The notes below the pieces were generated by a model. That model was not told where the DNA came from and did no database searches. It was given only the letters and a program-made list of their open reading frames with translations. DNA of 64,000 nucleotides. Source: RUG563 sp964549135 (GTDB taxonomy: Bacteria > Bacillota > Clostridia > Christensenellales > Aristaeellaceae). How positions within the stretch are numbered: position 1 is the stretch's first letter; each line of letters opens with the position of its first letter. The DNA is taken from assembly GCA_964549135.1 (NCBI GenBank), contig CAZJUJ010000001.1, forward strand, positions 1 to 64,000, read 5' to 3'. Made by a program: the position numbers and the translations under genes. Shown one piece after another: positions 15,130-23,775 of the stretch.

Positions 15130-16824
15130 TCAGCCCTCGCTGTAATGATCGGGCAGATCGTTTTCATACATGACCACATCCCCGGGGCGGAAGCATTCCC
15201 GGCCAAAGGCCAGCGCCTCCTCCAGCGAGGCCGCCACATGAATGCTCTTTTCCGGAAAGCCCGCCTCCATAAGGCCCCGCCGGATGGGGGCCGTATGCTT
15301 TTTGCCCACCAGCACGGCGATATCCGCCGCCCCGGCCATGGCCAGGCCGAATTCGTAATTGTATTTTTCCTCCTCGGTGCCCAATTCCACCATGCCGGGG
15401 GTGACGATAATCCGCCGTCCCGGGAAGGAGGCAAGCACCTTCAGCGCCTCCCTGCTGGAGCGGGGATTGGTATTGAAGGCATCGTCAATCACCGTAATGC
15501 CACCGGCGGAGCGAAGCAGCTGCAGCCGATGCTCCACCGGGCGCAGCGCCGCAATGCCCCGGGCAATCTGCTCCCGGTTCAGGGCCAAATGCCTTGCCAC
15601 AGCGCAGGCCATGAGAATATTCTGGATATTATGCTCGCCCAGCAGCGGCGTTGTGCATTCCAGCGGCTCCCAATCCCGGATCATCAGCGTAAAATGGCTG
15701 CCCTCCGGGGATACATGCACGTTTTCCGCCCATACGTCCCCCTGCTCCGTGCCCACCAGCGCCTTGGGCTTCTTCGTTTTTTCGTACAGCTCCGTAACGA
15801 TCCCGCCGTCGTGAGAGAAAACGGCAAAGCCATCCCCGGGCAGGGCGTCAATTAATTCATATTTGGTCTGCTTAATTCTTTCCAGCGTGCGGAAGGTATC
15901 CAGATGCTGGGGGCCCACCGCCGTCAGGATCCCGATGTCAGGATGCACCAGACGCGAAAGCTCCCGGATTTCGCCCACATGCCTTGCGCCCATTTCCCCG
16001 ATAAACACCTGATGGGAGGGAGAGAGCCGCTCCCGGATAATCCGGGTAACGCCCATGGGGGTATTGAAGGAGGCCGGGGTGGCCAGCACATTGTATTTCT
16101 GGGAAAGAATGGTGCTGAGGATAAATTTGGTGCTGGTTTTTCCGTAGCTGCCCGTAATGCCGATGCGGATCAGCCGCTCGTTTTCCATCAGCTTCCTTTC
16201 CGCATCCCGGAAATACAGCCTGAAAATCAGCTTTTCAATCGGCAGCGCAAGCAGCGCGGAAAGCGCCGTCACCAAAGGCAACAGCGCGCACACCGCCGTC
16301 ATGCCCAGGGCCGCCGCGCCGATATCGCCATCAGACAAGGCATAGGAAAGGCCAAAGAGGAAAAGGATCACCAGCGAATGCACCAGATACAGCCGCTTCA
16401 CCCGGGCCGTCAGCACGAATTTCTTCTTTTCCCGGCTTTTTTTCGCCCGGCTGTGGATGCAAAGAAGGCATGCCGCGCCGCCCAGCGAAAGCACGATCGT
16501 CATGCCCCAGGCCCTGACGGCGGAAAGCAGCGCCCCTTCCAGCGCCCCCGCCGCCGAATCCGCAGCGGCATTGGCCCCCGCCTGAATATCCGCCTGGAGG
16601 GCAGAAAGCGCGCCATCGGTCATAACACAGACGGCACGAAGGAACAGAAGCATCAGCCCCGTCAGCAGATACGGCAGAATCGCCCTTTTCCACTGGCGGA
16701 GGATGGTTTTCGCATAGCCCTGGAATTGATAGCTTTCCAGCTGGAAATAATGCATCAGCCGCCTGGAGGAAAGCACGCAGGCCCCGCCCAGGCAGATCAG
16801 CAGCACGAAAAACTGAAGCAGCAT
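15130..16824 (-). CDS. MurF-like Mur ligase with N-terminal membrane region
   Basis: Mur-family ATP ligase, most likely adding D-Ala-D-Ala to UDP-MurNAc-tripeptide. The first 200 or so of its 564 residues are a membrane region: hydrophobic segments near 1-18, 50-68, 105-124, 150-165 and 172-192. The catalytic part follows: P-loop GITGSYGKTSTK near residue 222, the GEMGARHVGEI segment, the carbamylated-Lys/ATP region, and a C-terminal domain with HRLQ and DDAFNTNPRS typical of MurF. It lacks the usual soluble MurF N-terminal uridine-binding domain, so the membrane part replaces it. It lies directly upstream of ddl. The UDP-MurNAc-tripeptide substrate is likely from context but not certain. Confidence 0.82.
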   Translation of the reverse strand: MLLQFFVLLICLGGACVLSSRRLMHYFQLESYQFQGYAKTILRQWKRAILPYLLTGLMLLFLRAVCVMTDGALSALQADIQAGANAAADSAAGALEGALLSAVRAWGMTIVLSLGGAACLLCIHSRAKKSREKKKFVLTARVKRLYLVHSLVILFLFGLSYALSDGDIGAAALGMTAVCALLPLVTALSALLALPIEKLIFRLYFRDAERKLMENERLIRIGITGSYGKTSTKFILSTILSQKYNVLATPASFNTPMGVTRIIRERLSPSHQVFIGEMGARHVGEIRELSRLVHPDIGILTAVGPQHLDTFRTLERIKQTKYELIDALPGDGFAVFSHDGGIVTELYEKTKKPKALVGTEQGDVWAENVHVSPEGSHFTLMIRDWEPLECTTPLLGEHNIQNILMACAVARHLALNREQIARGIAALRPVEHRLQLLRSAGGITVIDDAFNTNPRSSREALKVLASFPGRRIIVTPGMVELGTEEEKYNYEFGLAMAGAADIAVLVGKKHTAPIRRGLMEAGFPEKSIHVAASLEEALAFGRECFRPGDVVMYENDLPDHYSEG

Positions 16825-16836
16825 GGTTCGTCTCCC

Positions 16837-17610
16837 TTATTTCAGAAATGCCCTGACAACCGCCGTAAACCGGGGCCATTGCCGAAGATAGGCAAAATGA
16901 TCGTCGTTTTCAAATACCACCAGCCCGGCATCCCGGATTTCCTTTTCCATGGTCTGCCCCATCCACAGGGGGGTATCCTGATCCTTTTCCCCCCAGATGA
17001 GCAGGGTAGAGGCCTGAATCCTGGGCAAAAGCGGCCGCAGATCCTCGCTGATCACCTTGACAAAGGTCTTGCGCATTTCTTCATCCAGGGCATTGTAATC
17101 CGCCGAGCCGTATTTTTCCCGCAGCCGCTTCATGGCCTTATCCATCCCCTTTTTCATCAGGGGACATTTGCCCATCAGCTCAAGCAGCCGCTTTTTTCTC
17201 CGATAGGCGGCGCTGCGCTTTTTCTGTTCTTTGCCGGGCTCCTTTTTCAGCCCTGCGCCGCCGGTAATCACCAGCCGCCGCACCAGCCCCGGCTCATTCG
17301 CCGCCAGATACAGCGCCACCCGCCCGCCAAAGGAATGGGCGATGATATCCGCCGGGATGATCCCCAGCTTTTCCATGATTTCCCGGACGCACCCGGCGTA
17401 TTCCGCCACGCCCCAGGGCTCGGGAGGGCGGCCTGATTCGCCATGGGCCGGGAAATCGATGACCGTCACCCGGTAATCCCTGCCAAGCTCCCGGGCGATG
17501 GGCTCAAAATGCCGGATGGAGCAGCCCCAGCCATGCAGCAGCAAAAGCTGCGGGCCATGATCGCCCATCTGTTCATAATGAATCTCCACGCCCTTGGCCG
17601 TTAAGCGCAT
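16837..17610 (-). CDS. Alpha/beta hydrolase
   Basis: Predicted serine hydrolase of the alpha/beta fold, 257 residues. The oxyanion and nucleophile motifs are LLLHGWGCSIRHF and AHSFGGRVALY (GxSxG type, nucleophile Ser in HSFGG), a GEKDQDTP segment carries the acid and the final NDDHFAYL the histidine. A Lys/Arg-rich cap of about 60 residues (KEPGKEQKKRSAAYRRKKR onward) sits in the middle. The start has AGGAGGGG 6-8 nt upstream. No signal peptide is seen. The 12-bp gap to the MurF-like gene suggests co-transcription, but the substrate is unknown. Confidence 0.88.
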   Translation of the reverse strand: MRLTAKGVEIHYEQMGDHGPQLLLLHGWGCSIRHFEPIARELGRDYRVTVIDFPAHGESGRPPEPWGVAEYAGCVREIMEKLGIIPADIIAHSFGGRVALYLAANEPGLVRRLVITGGAGLKKEPGKEQKKRSAAYRRKKRLLELMGKCPLMKKGMDKAMKRLREKYGSADYNALDEEMRKTFVKVISEDLRPLLPRIQASTLLIWGEKDQDTPLWMGQTMEKEIRDAGLVVFENDDHFAYLRQWPRFTAVVRAFLK

Positions 17611-17664
17611 GATCTGCCCCTCCTGCAAAATCATTCCTGATAGTATATGGCAATTATTTCTTCT

Positions 17665-18138
17665 TCATTCTTCCCGGGAAACGCGCCAGATATAGCGGCA
17701 TTTTTCCCGGGCGCCGGAGCAGATCAGCCGGTATTCCCCGGGCACCGCCACGATGCTTTCCAGGGTGCAGCCCAGCCTTTCGCAGGTTTTCCTGGAGGGC
17801 GTATTTTCCGGATTATTGGTGATGACAATGCTGCCCAGCTGCAGCCGCCTGAGCAGCGGCAGCATCAGCCTGCATGCCCGGGCCGCATAGCCATTGCCCC
17901 GGTATTCCGGCTCGATCCTGTAGCCGATATGGCCCAGATAATACAGCGCCGGGCTCTCCCCCAGCCGCAGGCTCACATAGCCCGCATATCGCTGGGTATC
18001 GCTTTTGTGGATGCGGAAGAGATAGCCGTCCCGGATTCCGCATTCGGGATCAGCCACCTCCTCATCCGATAGTATCAGATCGATTTCTCCATCGGAAAAG
18101 GTGGCCTTCCGGGAAAAAAGCCGAAGCAGTCTGCGCAT
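17665..18138 (-). CDS. GNAT family N-acetyltransferase
   Basis: Predicted acetyl-CoA-dependent acetyltransferase of the RimJ/RimL-type GNAT group, 157 residues. The acetyl-CoA loop is YRGNGYAARACRL and the following NNPENTPSRKTCERLG is the conserved C-terminal motif of proteins that acetylate N-termini or small amines. The start is the ATG preceded by GAGGTGG; a GTG three codons earlier is less likely. It has its own promoter at 18186-18214. The substrate is not predictable. Confidence 0.88.
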   Translation of the reverse strand: MRRLLRLFSRKATFSDGEIDLILSDEEVADPECGIRDGYLFRIHKSDTQRYAGYVSLRLGESPALYYLGHIGYRIEPEYRGNGYAARACRLMLPLLRRLQLGSIVITNNPENTPSRKTCERLGCTLESIVAVPGEYRLICSGAREKCRYIWRVSREE

Positions 18139-18185
18139 GAAATCCACCTCTGAGAAAAGGACGGGCCGCGGCGCCTCCCGTCTCT

Positions 18186-18214
18186 ATTCTATCACAAGAT
18201 TCATTTCCAAACAA
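18186..18214 (-). promoter_or_regulatory. Promoter of GNAT gene
   Basis: On the minus strand TTGTTT (18209-18214) and TAGAAT (18186-18191) are separated by 17 bp, lying between ftsY and the acetyltransferase gene. Confidence 0.55.
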
Positions 18215-18235
18215 TACCGCATGCCCGCGCCCGTC

Positions 18236-19132
18236 TTAGAACAGGGCGTTTACGAATTCCCTGGCGTCAAAGGCCTGCAGATCGTCAATCCCCTCGCCCA
18301 CGCCGATATACCAGACGGGCACATTCAATTCCTTTCGGATGGCGATGGCCACGCCGCCCTTGGCGGTTCCATCCAGCTTGGTCAGGATGATGCCGCCGAT
18401 TTCCGCCGCTTCCTTGAATTGCTTGGCCTGCTGAATGCCGTTCTGACCGGTGGTGGCATCCAATACCAGCATGCAGCGCATTTCGGCCTCGGGATATTCC
18501 CGGTCGATGATGCGGCGCATCTTGGAAAGCTCATCCATCAGGTTCTTTTTGTTGTGCAGCCGCCCTGCGGTATCCACGATCAGCAGATCGATCTTCTTGG
18601 CCTTGGCGGATTGCACCGCGTCATAGACCACGGCGGCGGGATCGCTGCCCTCCTGATGGCGGATGATGGGCACCTTGGCCCGCTCCGCCCAGACGGCCAA
18701 TTGCTCGTCGGCGGCGGCCCGGAAGGTATCGGCGGCGGCCAGCATAACGCTGCGGCCGATTTCCTGGAAGCGCAGGGCCAGCTTGCCGATGGTGGTGGTT
18801 TTGCCAACGCCGTTGACCCCCACCACAAACATCACCATGGGCCATTTCAGGGGCGGACGGGGAATATTCATTTCCTCCACCAGAATCTGCTTGAATAATT
18901 CCTTGGCCTGATCGGCATCCCGGATGCCCTTTTCCTCCACCCGGGCCCGCAGCTTCTCCATAATATCCATGGTGGCGTTCATGCCCACGTCTGCCAGGAT
19001 CAGAATATCCGTCAGCTCATCATAAAAATCCTCATCCACCTCGCGGGTATTGCGCACCAGTTCATCTACCTTTTCCGTCAGCCCGCCCCGGGTTTTGGTC
19101 AGGCCCTGCTTAAGCCGCTGAAAAAATCCCAT
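18236..19132 (-). CDS. ftsY: Signal recognition particle receptor FtsY
   Basis: SRP receptor GTPase that docks ribosome-nascent-chain complexes to the membrane translocon. The 298 residues are a compact NG form without the long acidic domain of Escherichia coli. G1 is GVNGVGKTT (105-113); DTFRAAADEQL, DTAGRLHNKKNL and TKLDGTAKGG are the other GTPase and SRP-specific motifs. The start ATG has AGGAGG 7 nt upstream; an upstream ATG seven codons earlier has none. It follows smc, as in many Firmicutes. Confidence 0.97.
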   Translation of the reverse strand: MGFFQRLKQGLTKTRGGLTEKVDELVRNTREVDEDFYDELTDILILADVGMNATMDIMEKLRARVEEKGIRDADQAKELFKQILVEEMNIPRPPLKWPMVMFVVGVNGVGKTTTIGKLALRFQEIGRSVMLAAADTFRAAADEQLAVWAERAKVPIIRHQEGSDPAAVVYDAVQSAKAKKIDLLIVDTAGRLHNKKNLMDELSKMRRIIDREYPEAEMRCMLVLDATTGQNGIQQAKQFKEAAEIGGIILTKLDGTAKGGVAIAIRKELNVPVWYIGVGEGIDDLQAFDAREFVNALF

Positions 19133-19219
19133 GGTTTTTCCTCCTTTATGCAATTGCTCCCGGGCCCATAGGCCGGAGAAAGCGGGCCGCTGCCGCCTGT
19201 GCTGCCGGGCAGCCCCGCC

Positions 19220-22200
19220 TTATTCGTAATCCTGCAGATTGACCGATACCATGCCCGATACGCCCCTTTCCTGCATGGCCACGCCATAGAGCGCATCGCA
19301 ATGCTCCATGGTGCCCTTGCGGTGGGTCACCACCACGAACTGGGTGGTCTTGGCATACTCGGTCAGATAATCGGCGAAATAGCCGATGTTCGCTTCATCC
19401 AGCGCCGCCTCGATTTCATCCAGAATGCAGAAGGGCGTGGGCTTGAGCTTCAGCATGGCAAAAAGAATGGCGATGGCGGTCAGCGCCCTTTCGCCGCCGG
19501 AAAGCAGGCTCAGCAGCTGCAGCTTCTTTCCCGGGGGCTGGGCGATGATTTCAATGCCGCAGTTCAGGGCATCGTTTGGATCGGTGAGCCGCAATTCCGC
19601 CTGCCCGCCGCCAAAGAGCCGGGCAAAGGTCTCCTTAAAATATTCGCCCAGCTTGGCAAATTCCGCCGTAAACTGCTTTTCCATCTGGGAAAGCAGCCGG
19701 GTGATCAGGGCGTTGAGATCCTCCTCCGCCTTGGTCAGATCCTCCTTCTGAGCGGAAAGATCATCAAAGCGCTCCTTGGTGGCGGCGTATTCCTCAATGG
19801 CGCCCACATTCACATGGCCCATTTCCCTAATGCGCCCGCGCAGGGAGGCCGCCTCCCGCTCGCTGCCGCTCAGATCAAATTGTCCCTCCGCCCGGAATTC
19901 CTCCGCCATGGCGTAGGTCAGATCATAGGTGTTGAAGATATGATCGGTCATCACCTTCAGATCATTTTCCGCCCGGTCATGGGAAAGCTCCGTCCGGTGC
20001 AGCTTTACGCTGTCCTCATCATATTGCTTGTGCATTTCCTCGCTGAAGCGCACGCATTCCCGCTGCCGGGCGGTCTTTTCCTGGCGGCTTTCATCCAATT
20101 GCTGCACGCGCTCCTGCTGCCCGGCCGCCGCCTGCTCAAGGGCGTCGCAGGCCGCCGCCTGCTGCTTTAATTGCTCCTCGGCCTCAAGCAGCCTTTGCTC
20201 CCGCCGGGTCTTTTCCTGCCGCAGCCGCTCCAGGGCATCGGAAAGAGAGGCAAGTTCCTGATCCCTGCGCATTTTATCCCGGCGCAGGGTATCCAGGGTA
20301 TGGGAAAGCTCGGCAAATTTCAGGCGCATCCCGGTAACCAGATCGCGCTGGGCTTCCGCCCTTTCCCGGGCAGAAAGCAGGGCCTTCTGCAGCTCCTCTG
20401 TTTTCTGGTCCATGGCTTCCCGGTCGATGGTTTCATTTTCGGTCTGCAGCCGGACGGCAGCCAGATCGGCCTCAATTTCGGCAATGCTTTCCATCAGCTG
20501 CGTGCGGGCCTGGCAATTCTTTTCCAGCTGCAATTGCGCGGCGTTCAATTCCGCCTTGGCGTTGAATACCCTTTCCTGCTCTCGGGCCACGGCGATTTCC
20601 TCCTGATGCACCCGCTCCATGGCCTCATTGCGCAGCCGCTTCATTTCCTCCCGCTCGGCCTGCATCCGGGCAAGCCCGTCCCGCAGGGTGGCAAGCTCCC
20701 GCTTCTCATTTTCCAATACGCCCTGCAATTCCTTCATTTCGCGCTCGCGCCCCAGCAGGCTCACCGCGCTCTTCTGCGCCGTGCCGCCCGTCATGGAGCC
20801 GCCGGAATGCATAACATCGCCGCTGAGCGTCACCAGCCGGAAGGCATGGCGGCCCGCCCGCATGATGGGAATGCCGCTGTCCAGATCCCGGGCGATGACC
20901 GTTCTGCCCAGCAGATTTTCCATGATGCCCCGGTACTGGGGATCGTAGGAAATCAGTTCGCTTGCCACCCCCAGGCATCCCGGCATGGAAAGCAGCCTGC
21001 GCTCCTCCTGATTAAGCACCCGGGATTTTACGCTGGTCATGGGCAGGAAGGTGGCGCGGCCCAAACGATTATTGCGCAGATAATCGATCATGCGCTTGGC
21101 TGCCTCTTCATTTTCTGTCACGATATTCTGCAGCGCCCCGCCCAGCACCATATCAATGGCCGTTTCCAATTCGGCGGGCACCTGCATCAGCCGGGCCACA
21201 ACGCCCCGGACGGCGGAATCATTCCGGGCATAGCTCAGCGCCCGGCGGACGGATTGATTATACCCCTCCATCTCCCGGGACATTTCATCCATCAGCCGCA
21301 GCCGGCTTACATCCGCCTGATATTTGAGATTGAGGTTCTGGGCCTTTTCCGCCGTTTCCTGGGTTTCCTGGGTCAGGCCCCGCAGCCGGCCCTCGCAGGA
21401 GGCCGCCTCGTCCTTAAGCCTCTGCAGCCCCTGCTGAACACCCGCCGCCTGCTTTTCCGCGCTGCGCAGGGCAGCCGTCATTTCCTGCTGCTTTTTCCCG
21501 CTTTCGGCCGCCGCCTGTTCAATTTCGCCAAGGCGTGCCTTCATCTGGGCGCAGATGGCCTGCTGGCGCGCCTGCTGGTTTTTCGCATCGGAAAGGCGAT
21601 TGACCGCGCTGAGAATATCCGCCTTATGGGCATCCAAGGTTTCTTCCTTTTCCTGGGCATCGGAAAGAAAATGATCCAGCCGCGCCTGCTCCTCCTCCAT
21701 TTCCCTTCGGGCGGCGGAGAGCGCCTCATCATTCTTTTCCGTATCCTTTTCGCCCTGATCAAAAAGCGCCTGCAGATCCTGCTGCTTTTTCAGGGTTTCT
21801 TCCATTTCGCCGGTGATGCGGGCGATATGCTCCCGGCCCGTTTCGATCTGGTGCCGGGTTTTTTCCGCTTCGGCCTGGCCCTCATGCCATTTTTCCGTGG
21901 CGGCGAGATGCTCCGCCCGGGCCTGGGCCAATTCCTCCTCCAGCAGCGCGATGGCCTCCTCCAGCTTTTCCCGCTCGGCGGCGTTTTCATTCAGCCGGGC
22001 CTCATGCTGCAAAAGCACATCCCTGAGCCCCTCCAGGGTCTGATCCAGGGCGGCGATGCGCTCCTTTACCTTATCATGGCGAATGAGGAAGATATTGATT
22101 TCCAGGGTCTTGAGCCGCTCGGCCAATTCCAGATATTCCTTGGCCACCGCCGCCTGCTTTTCCAGCGGCTCTACGCGGGAGGCCAATTCCTCCAGAATAT

Positions 22201-22777
22201 CATTGACGCGGCTGAGATTATCCCGGGTGCGGCCGAGCTTTTTTTCGGCCTCTTCCTTGCGCACCCGATAGGTCATTACCCCCGCCGCCTCTTCAAATAC
22301 CTGGCGGCGATCCTCGCTCTTGACAGAAAGAATCTCATCAATTCTGCCCTGGCCGATGAGGGAATAGCCTTCCCTGCCGATGCCGGTATCCCGGAAAAGC
22401 TCCAGAATATCCTTCAGACGGCAGGCAGTTTTGTTCAGGTAATATTCACTGTCGCCGTTCCGGTAGACCCGGCGGGTGACCATCACCTCAGCAAAATTGG
22501 ATTTCAGCGCGCCATCCTCATTATCGAACACCAAGGAAACCTCGCAGTAGGAGGCCGGCTTGCGCTTGGCGGTGCCATTGAAAATGACATCCTCCATTTT
22601 CGCGCCCCGCAGCACCCGGGCGCTCTGCTCGCCCAGCACCCAGCGGACGGCATCGCCGATATTGCTCTTGCCCGAGCCATTGGGCCCCACGATGCCCGTG
22701 ATGCCCTGGTTGAAGACGATCTCCGTGCGCTCGGCAAAGGATTTGAATCCGTGAATTTCCAGTTTTTTGAGCCGCAT
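19220..22777 (-). CDS. smc: Chromosome segregation protein SMC
   Basis: Structural maintenance of chromosomes ATPase, forming with ScpAB the condensin that organises the nucleoid. The 1185 residues are full length: Walker A GPNGSGKSN (31-39), a first coiled coil (about 165-500), the hinge (about 510-670, GVVARLMQVPAELETAIDMV onward), a second coiled coil (about 680-1015), and the C-terminal signature LLSGGERALTAIAI with Walker B CILDEIEAALDEAN. It starts 6 bp after rnc. No frameshift is seen across 3.5 kb. Confidence 0.98.
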   Translation of the reverse strand: MRLKKLEIHGFKSFAERTEIVFNQGITGIVGPNGSGKSNIGDAVRWVLGEQSARVLRGAKMEDVIFNGTAKRKPASYCEVSLVFDNEDGALKSNFAEVMVTRRVYRNGDSEYYLNKTACRLKDILELFRDTGIGREGYSLIGQGRIDEILSVKSEDRRQVFEEAAGVMTYRVRKEEAEKKLGRTRDNLSRVNDILEELASRVEPLEKQAAVAKEYLELAERLKTLEINIFLIRHDKVKERIAALDQTLEGLRDVLLQHEARLNENAAEREKLEEAIALLEEELAQARAEHLAATEKWHEGQAEAEKTRHQIETGREHIARITGEMEETLKKQQDLQALFDQGEKDTEKNDEALSAARREMEEEQARLDHFLSDAQEKEETLDAHKADILSAVNRLSDAKNQQARQQAICAQMKARLGEIEQAAAESGKKQQEMTAALRSAEKQAAGVQQGLQRLKDEAASCEGRLRGLTQETQETAEKAQNLNLKYQADVSRLRLMDEMSREMEGYNQSVRRALSYARNDSAVRGVVARLMQVPAELETAIDMVLGGALQNIVTENEEAAKRMIDYLRNNRLGRATFLPMTSVKSRVLNQEERRLLSMPGCLGVASELISYDPQYRGIMENLLGRTVIARDLDSGIPIMRAGRHAFRLVTLSGDVMHSGGSMTGGTAQKSAVSLLGREREMKELQGVLENEKRELATLRDGLARMQAEREEMKRLRNEAMERVHQEEIAVAREQERVFNAKAELNAAQLQLEKNCQARTQLMESIAEIEADLAAVRLQTENETIDREAMDQKTEELQKALLSARERAEAQRDLVTGMRLKFAELSHTLDTLRRDKMRRDQELASLSDALERLRQEKTRREQRLLEAEEQLKQQAAACDALEQAAAGQQERVQQLDESRQEKTARQRECVRFSEEMHKQYDEDSVKLHRTELSHDRAENDLKVMTDHIFNTYDLTYAMAEEFRAEGQFDLSGSEREAASLRGRIREMGHVNVGAIEEYAATKERFDDLSAQKEDLTKAEEDLNALITRLLSQMEKQFTAEFAKLGEYFKETFARLFGGGQAELRLTDPNDALNCGIEIIAQPPGKKLQLLSLLSGGERALTAIAILFAMLKLKPTPFCILDEIEAALDEANIGYFADYLTEYAKTTQFVVVTHRKGTMEHCDALYGVAMQERGVSGMVSVNLQDYE

Positions 22778-22783
22778 GCTCCC

Positions 22784-23446
22784 TTATCCTCCCGCGCGCT
22801 TAATGGCCTGCAGCGCCGTGGCTGCGGCCTCCTGCTCCGCCCGCTTTTTGCTGGTGCCCATGCCGGTTGCGATTTCCTTTCCCTCAATCAGCACGGCCAC
22901 GGTAAACCGCCGGTCATGGGGCGGGCCCTCCTCGGCGATGGTCTGGTAGACCGGCATGCTTCTTCCCCGGCCCTGCAGATATTCCTGCAGCGCGCTTTTT
23001 CCATCGTTTTCCCCTTTTTCGGAGCAATCGCCAATCAGCCGCGCCACCATGCCCCGGGCCGCATCCAGCCCGCCATCCAGATACACGGCGGCCAGCACCG
23101 CCTCAAAGGCATCGCACAGCACGCTGGGATTCCTTCTGCCGCCGCTTTGGGCGCAGCCCTTATCCATCAGGATGGCCTCGCCCAGATGAATGCCCTCCGC
23201 TGCCTGGGCCAGCTTTTCCTCCCGAACCAGCTTCTGCCGCAATTGGGTCATGGGCCCCTCCTGCATTTCGGGGTGCTTTTCAAATATTTTTTCGCTGACG
23301 CATAATTCCAGCACCGCATCCCCCAGAAATTCCAGCCGCTGGTTATGCTGGGCATGATGGGATGGATGGGTAAGCGCCAGTTTCAGAAGGGAAGAATCCC
23401 GGAAGGAATACCCCAGCGCACGCTGGAGCCGCTCAAATTCTGCCAT
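22784..23446 (-). CDS. rnc: Ribonuclease III
   Basis: Double-strand-specific endoribonuclease for rRNA and mRNA processing. The 220 residues have the catalytic signature RLEFLGDAVLELCV (about 37-50) and the second acidic cluster CDAFEAVLAAVYLDGG, then a C-terminal dsRNA-binding domain (about 150-218; GMGTSKKRAEQEAA). The SD is GAAAAGGAAAAG. It follows acpP by an 80-bp GC-rich gap that contains a GCGCGC-stem hairpin, and precedes smc. Confidence 0.97.
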   Translation of the reverse strand: MAEFERLQRALGYSFRDSSLLKLALTHPSHHAQHNQRLEFLGDAVLELCVSEKIFEKHPEMQEGPMTQLRQKLVREEKLAQAAEGIHLGEAILMDKGCAQSGGRRNPSVLCDAFEAVLAAVYLDGGLDAARGMVARLIGDCSEKGENDGKSALQEYLQGRGRSMPVYQTIAEEGPPHDRRFTVAVLIEGKEIATGMGTSKKRAEQEAAATALQAIKRAGG

Positions 23447-23527
23447 TTTCTTTTCCTTTTCAAGGGCCGGAAAGACCAGCGAAGCGCGCCCACACCCGTG
23501 AGCGCGCCACGTCGGTATTTCAGGCGA

Positions 23528-23755
23528 TTATTGCTTGGATTCGATGTACTTGACCACATCGCCGACGGTCTTGAGGGTATTGATGGCGGTATCATCCACG
23601 GTGATATTGAAGGTATCCTCCAAATCCATGATCATGACCATCACATTGGCGCTGTCGGCCTTGAGATCCTCCACCAGGCGCTTATCCTCGGTAATTTCCT
23701 TTACGTCTACCTTCATCTGCTTGGCAATCATACCGGCTACGGTTTCAAATACCAT
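23528..23755 (-). CDS. acpP: Acyl carrier protein with unusual helix II
   Basis: Carries growing acyl chains on 4'-phosphopantetheine in fatty acid synthesis. The 75 residues are the usual length and fold pattern, with the attachment serine in KADSANVMVM. The canonical DSLDxVE start of helix II reads DSANVMV, so the Leu and two acidic residues that normally contact partner enzymes are replaced. The start ATG has AAGGAGG upstream; an upstream ATG eight codons earlier overlaps that site. It lies between plsX and rnc, the standard housekeeping context, which supports it being the main ACP despite the changes. Confidence 0.93.
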   Translation of the reverse strand: MVFETVAGMIAKQMKVDVKEITEDKRLVEDLKADSANVMVMIMDLEDTFNITVDDTAINTLKTVGDVVKYIESKQ

Positions 23756-23775
23756 GTTGTTTTCCTCCTTCAGAA

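Noticed and set aside
20171..23305. 1044-codon plus-strand open frame opposite smc and rnc
   Set aside because: Antisense shadow of two conserved genes; composition is Leu/His/Gln-rich without domains.
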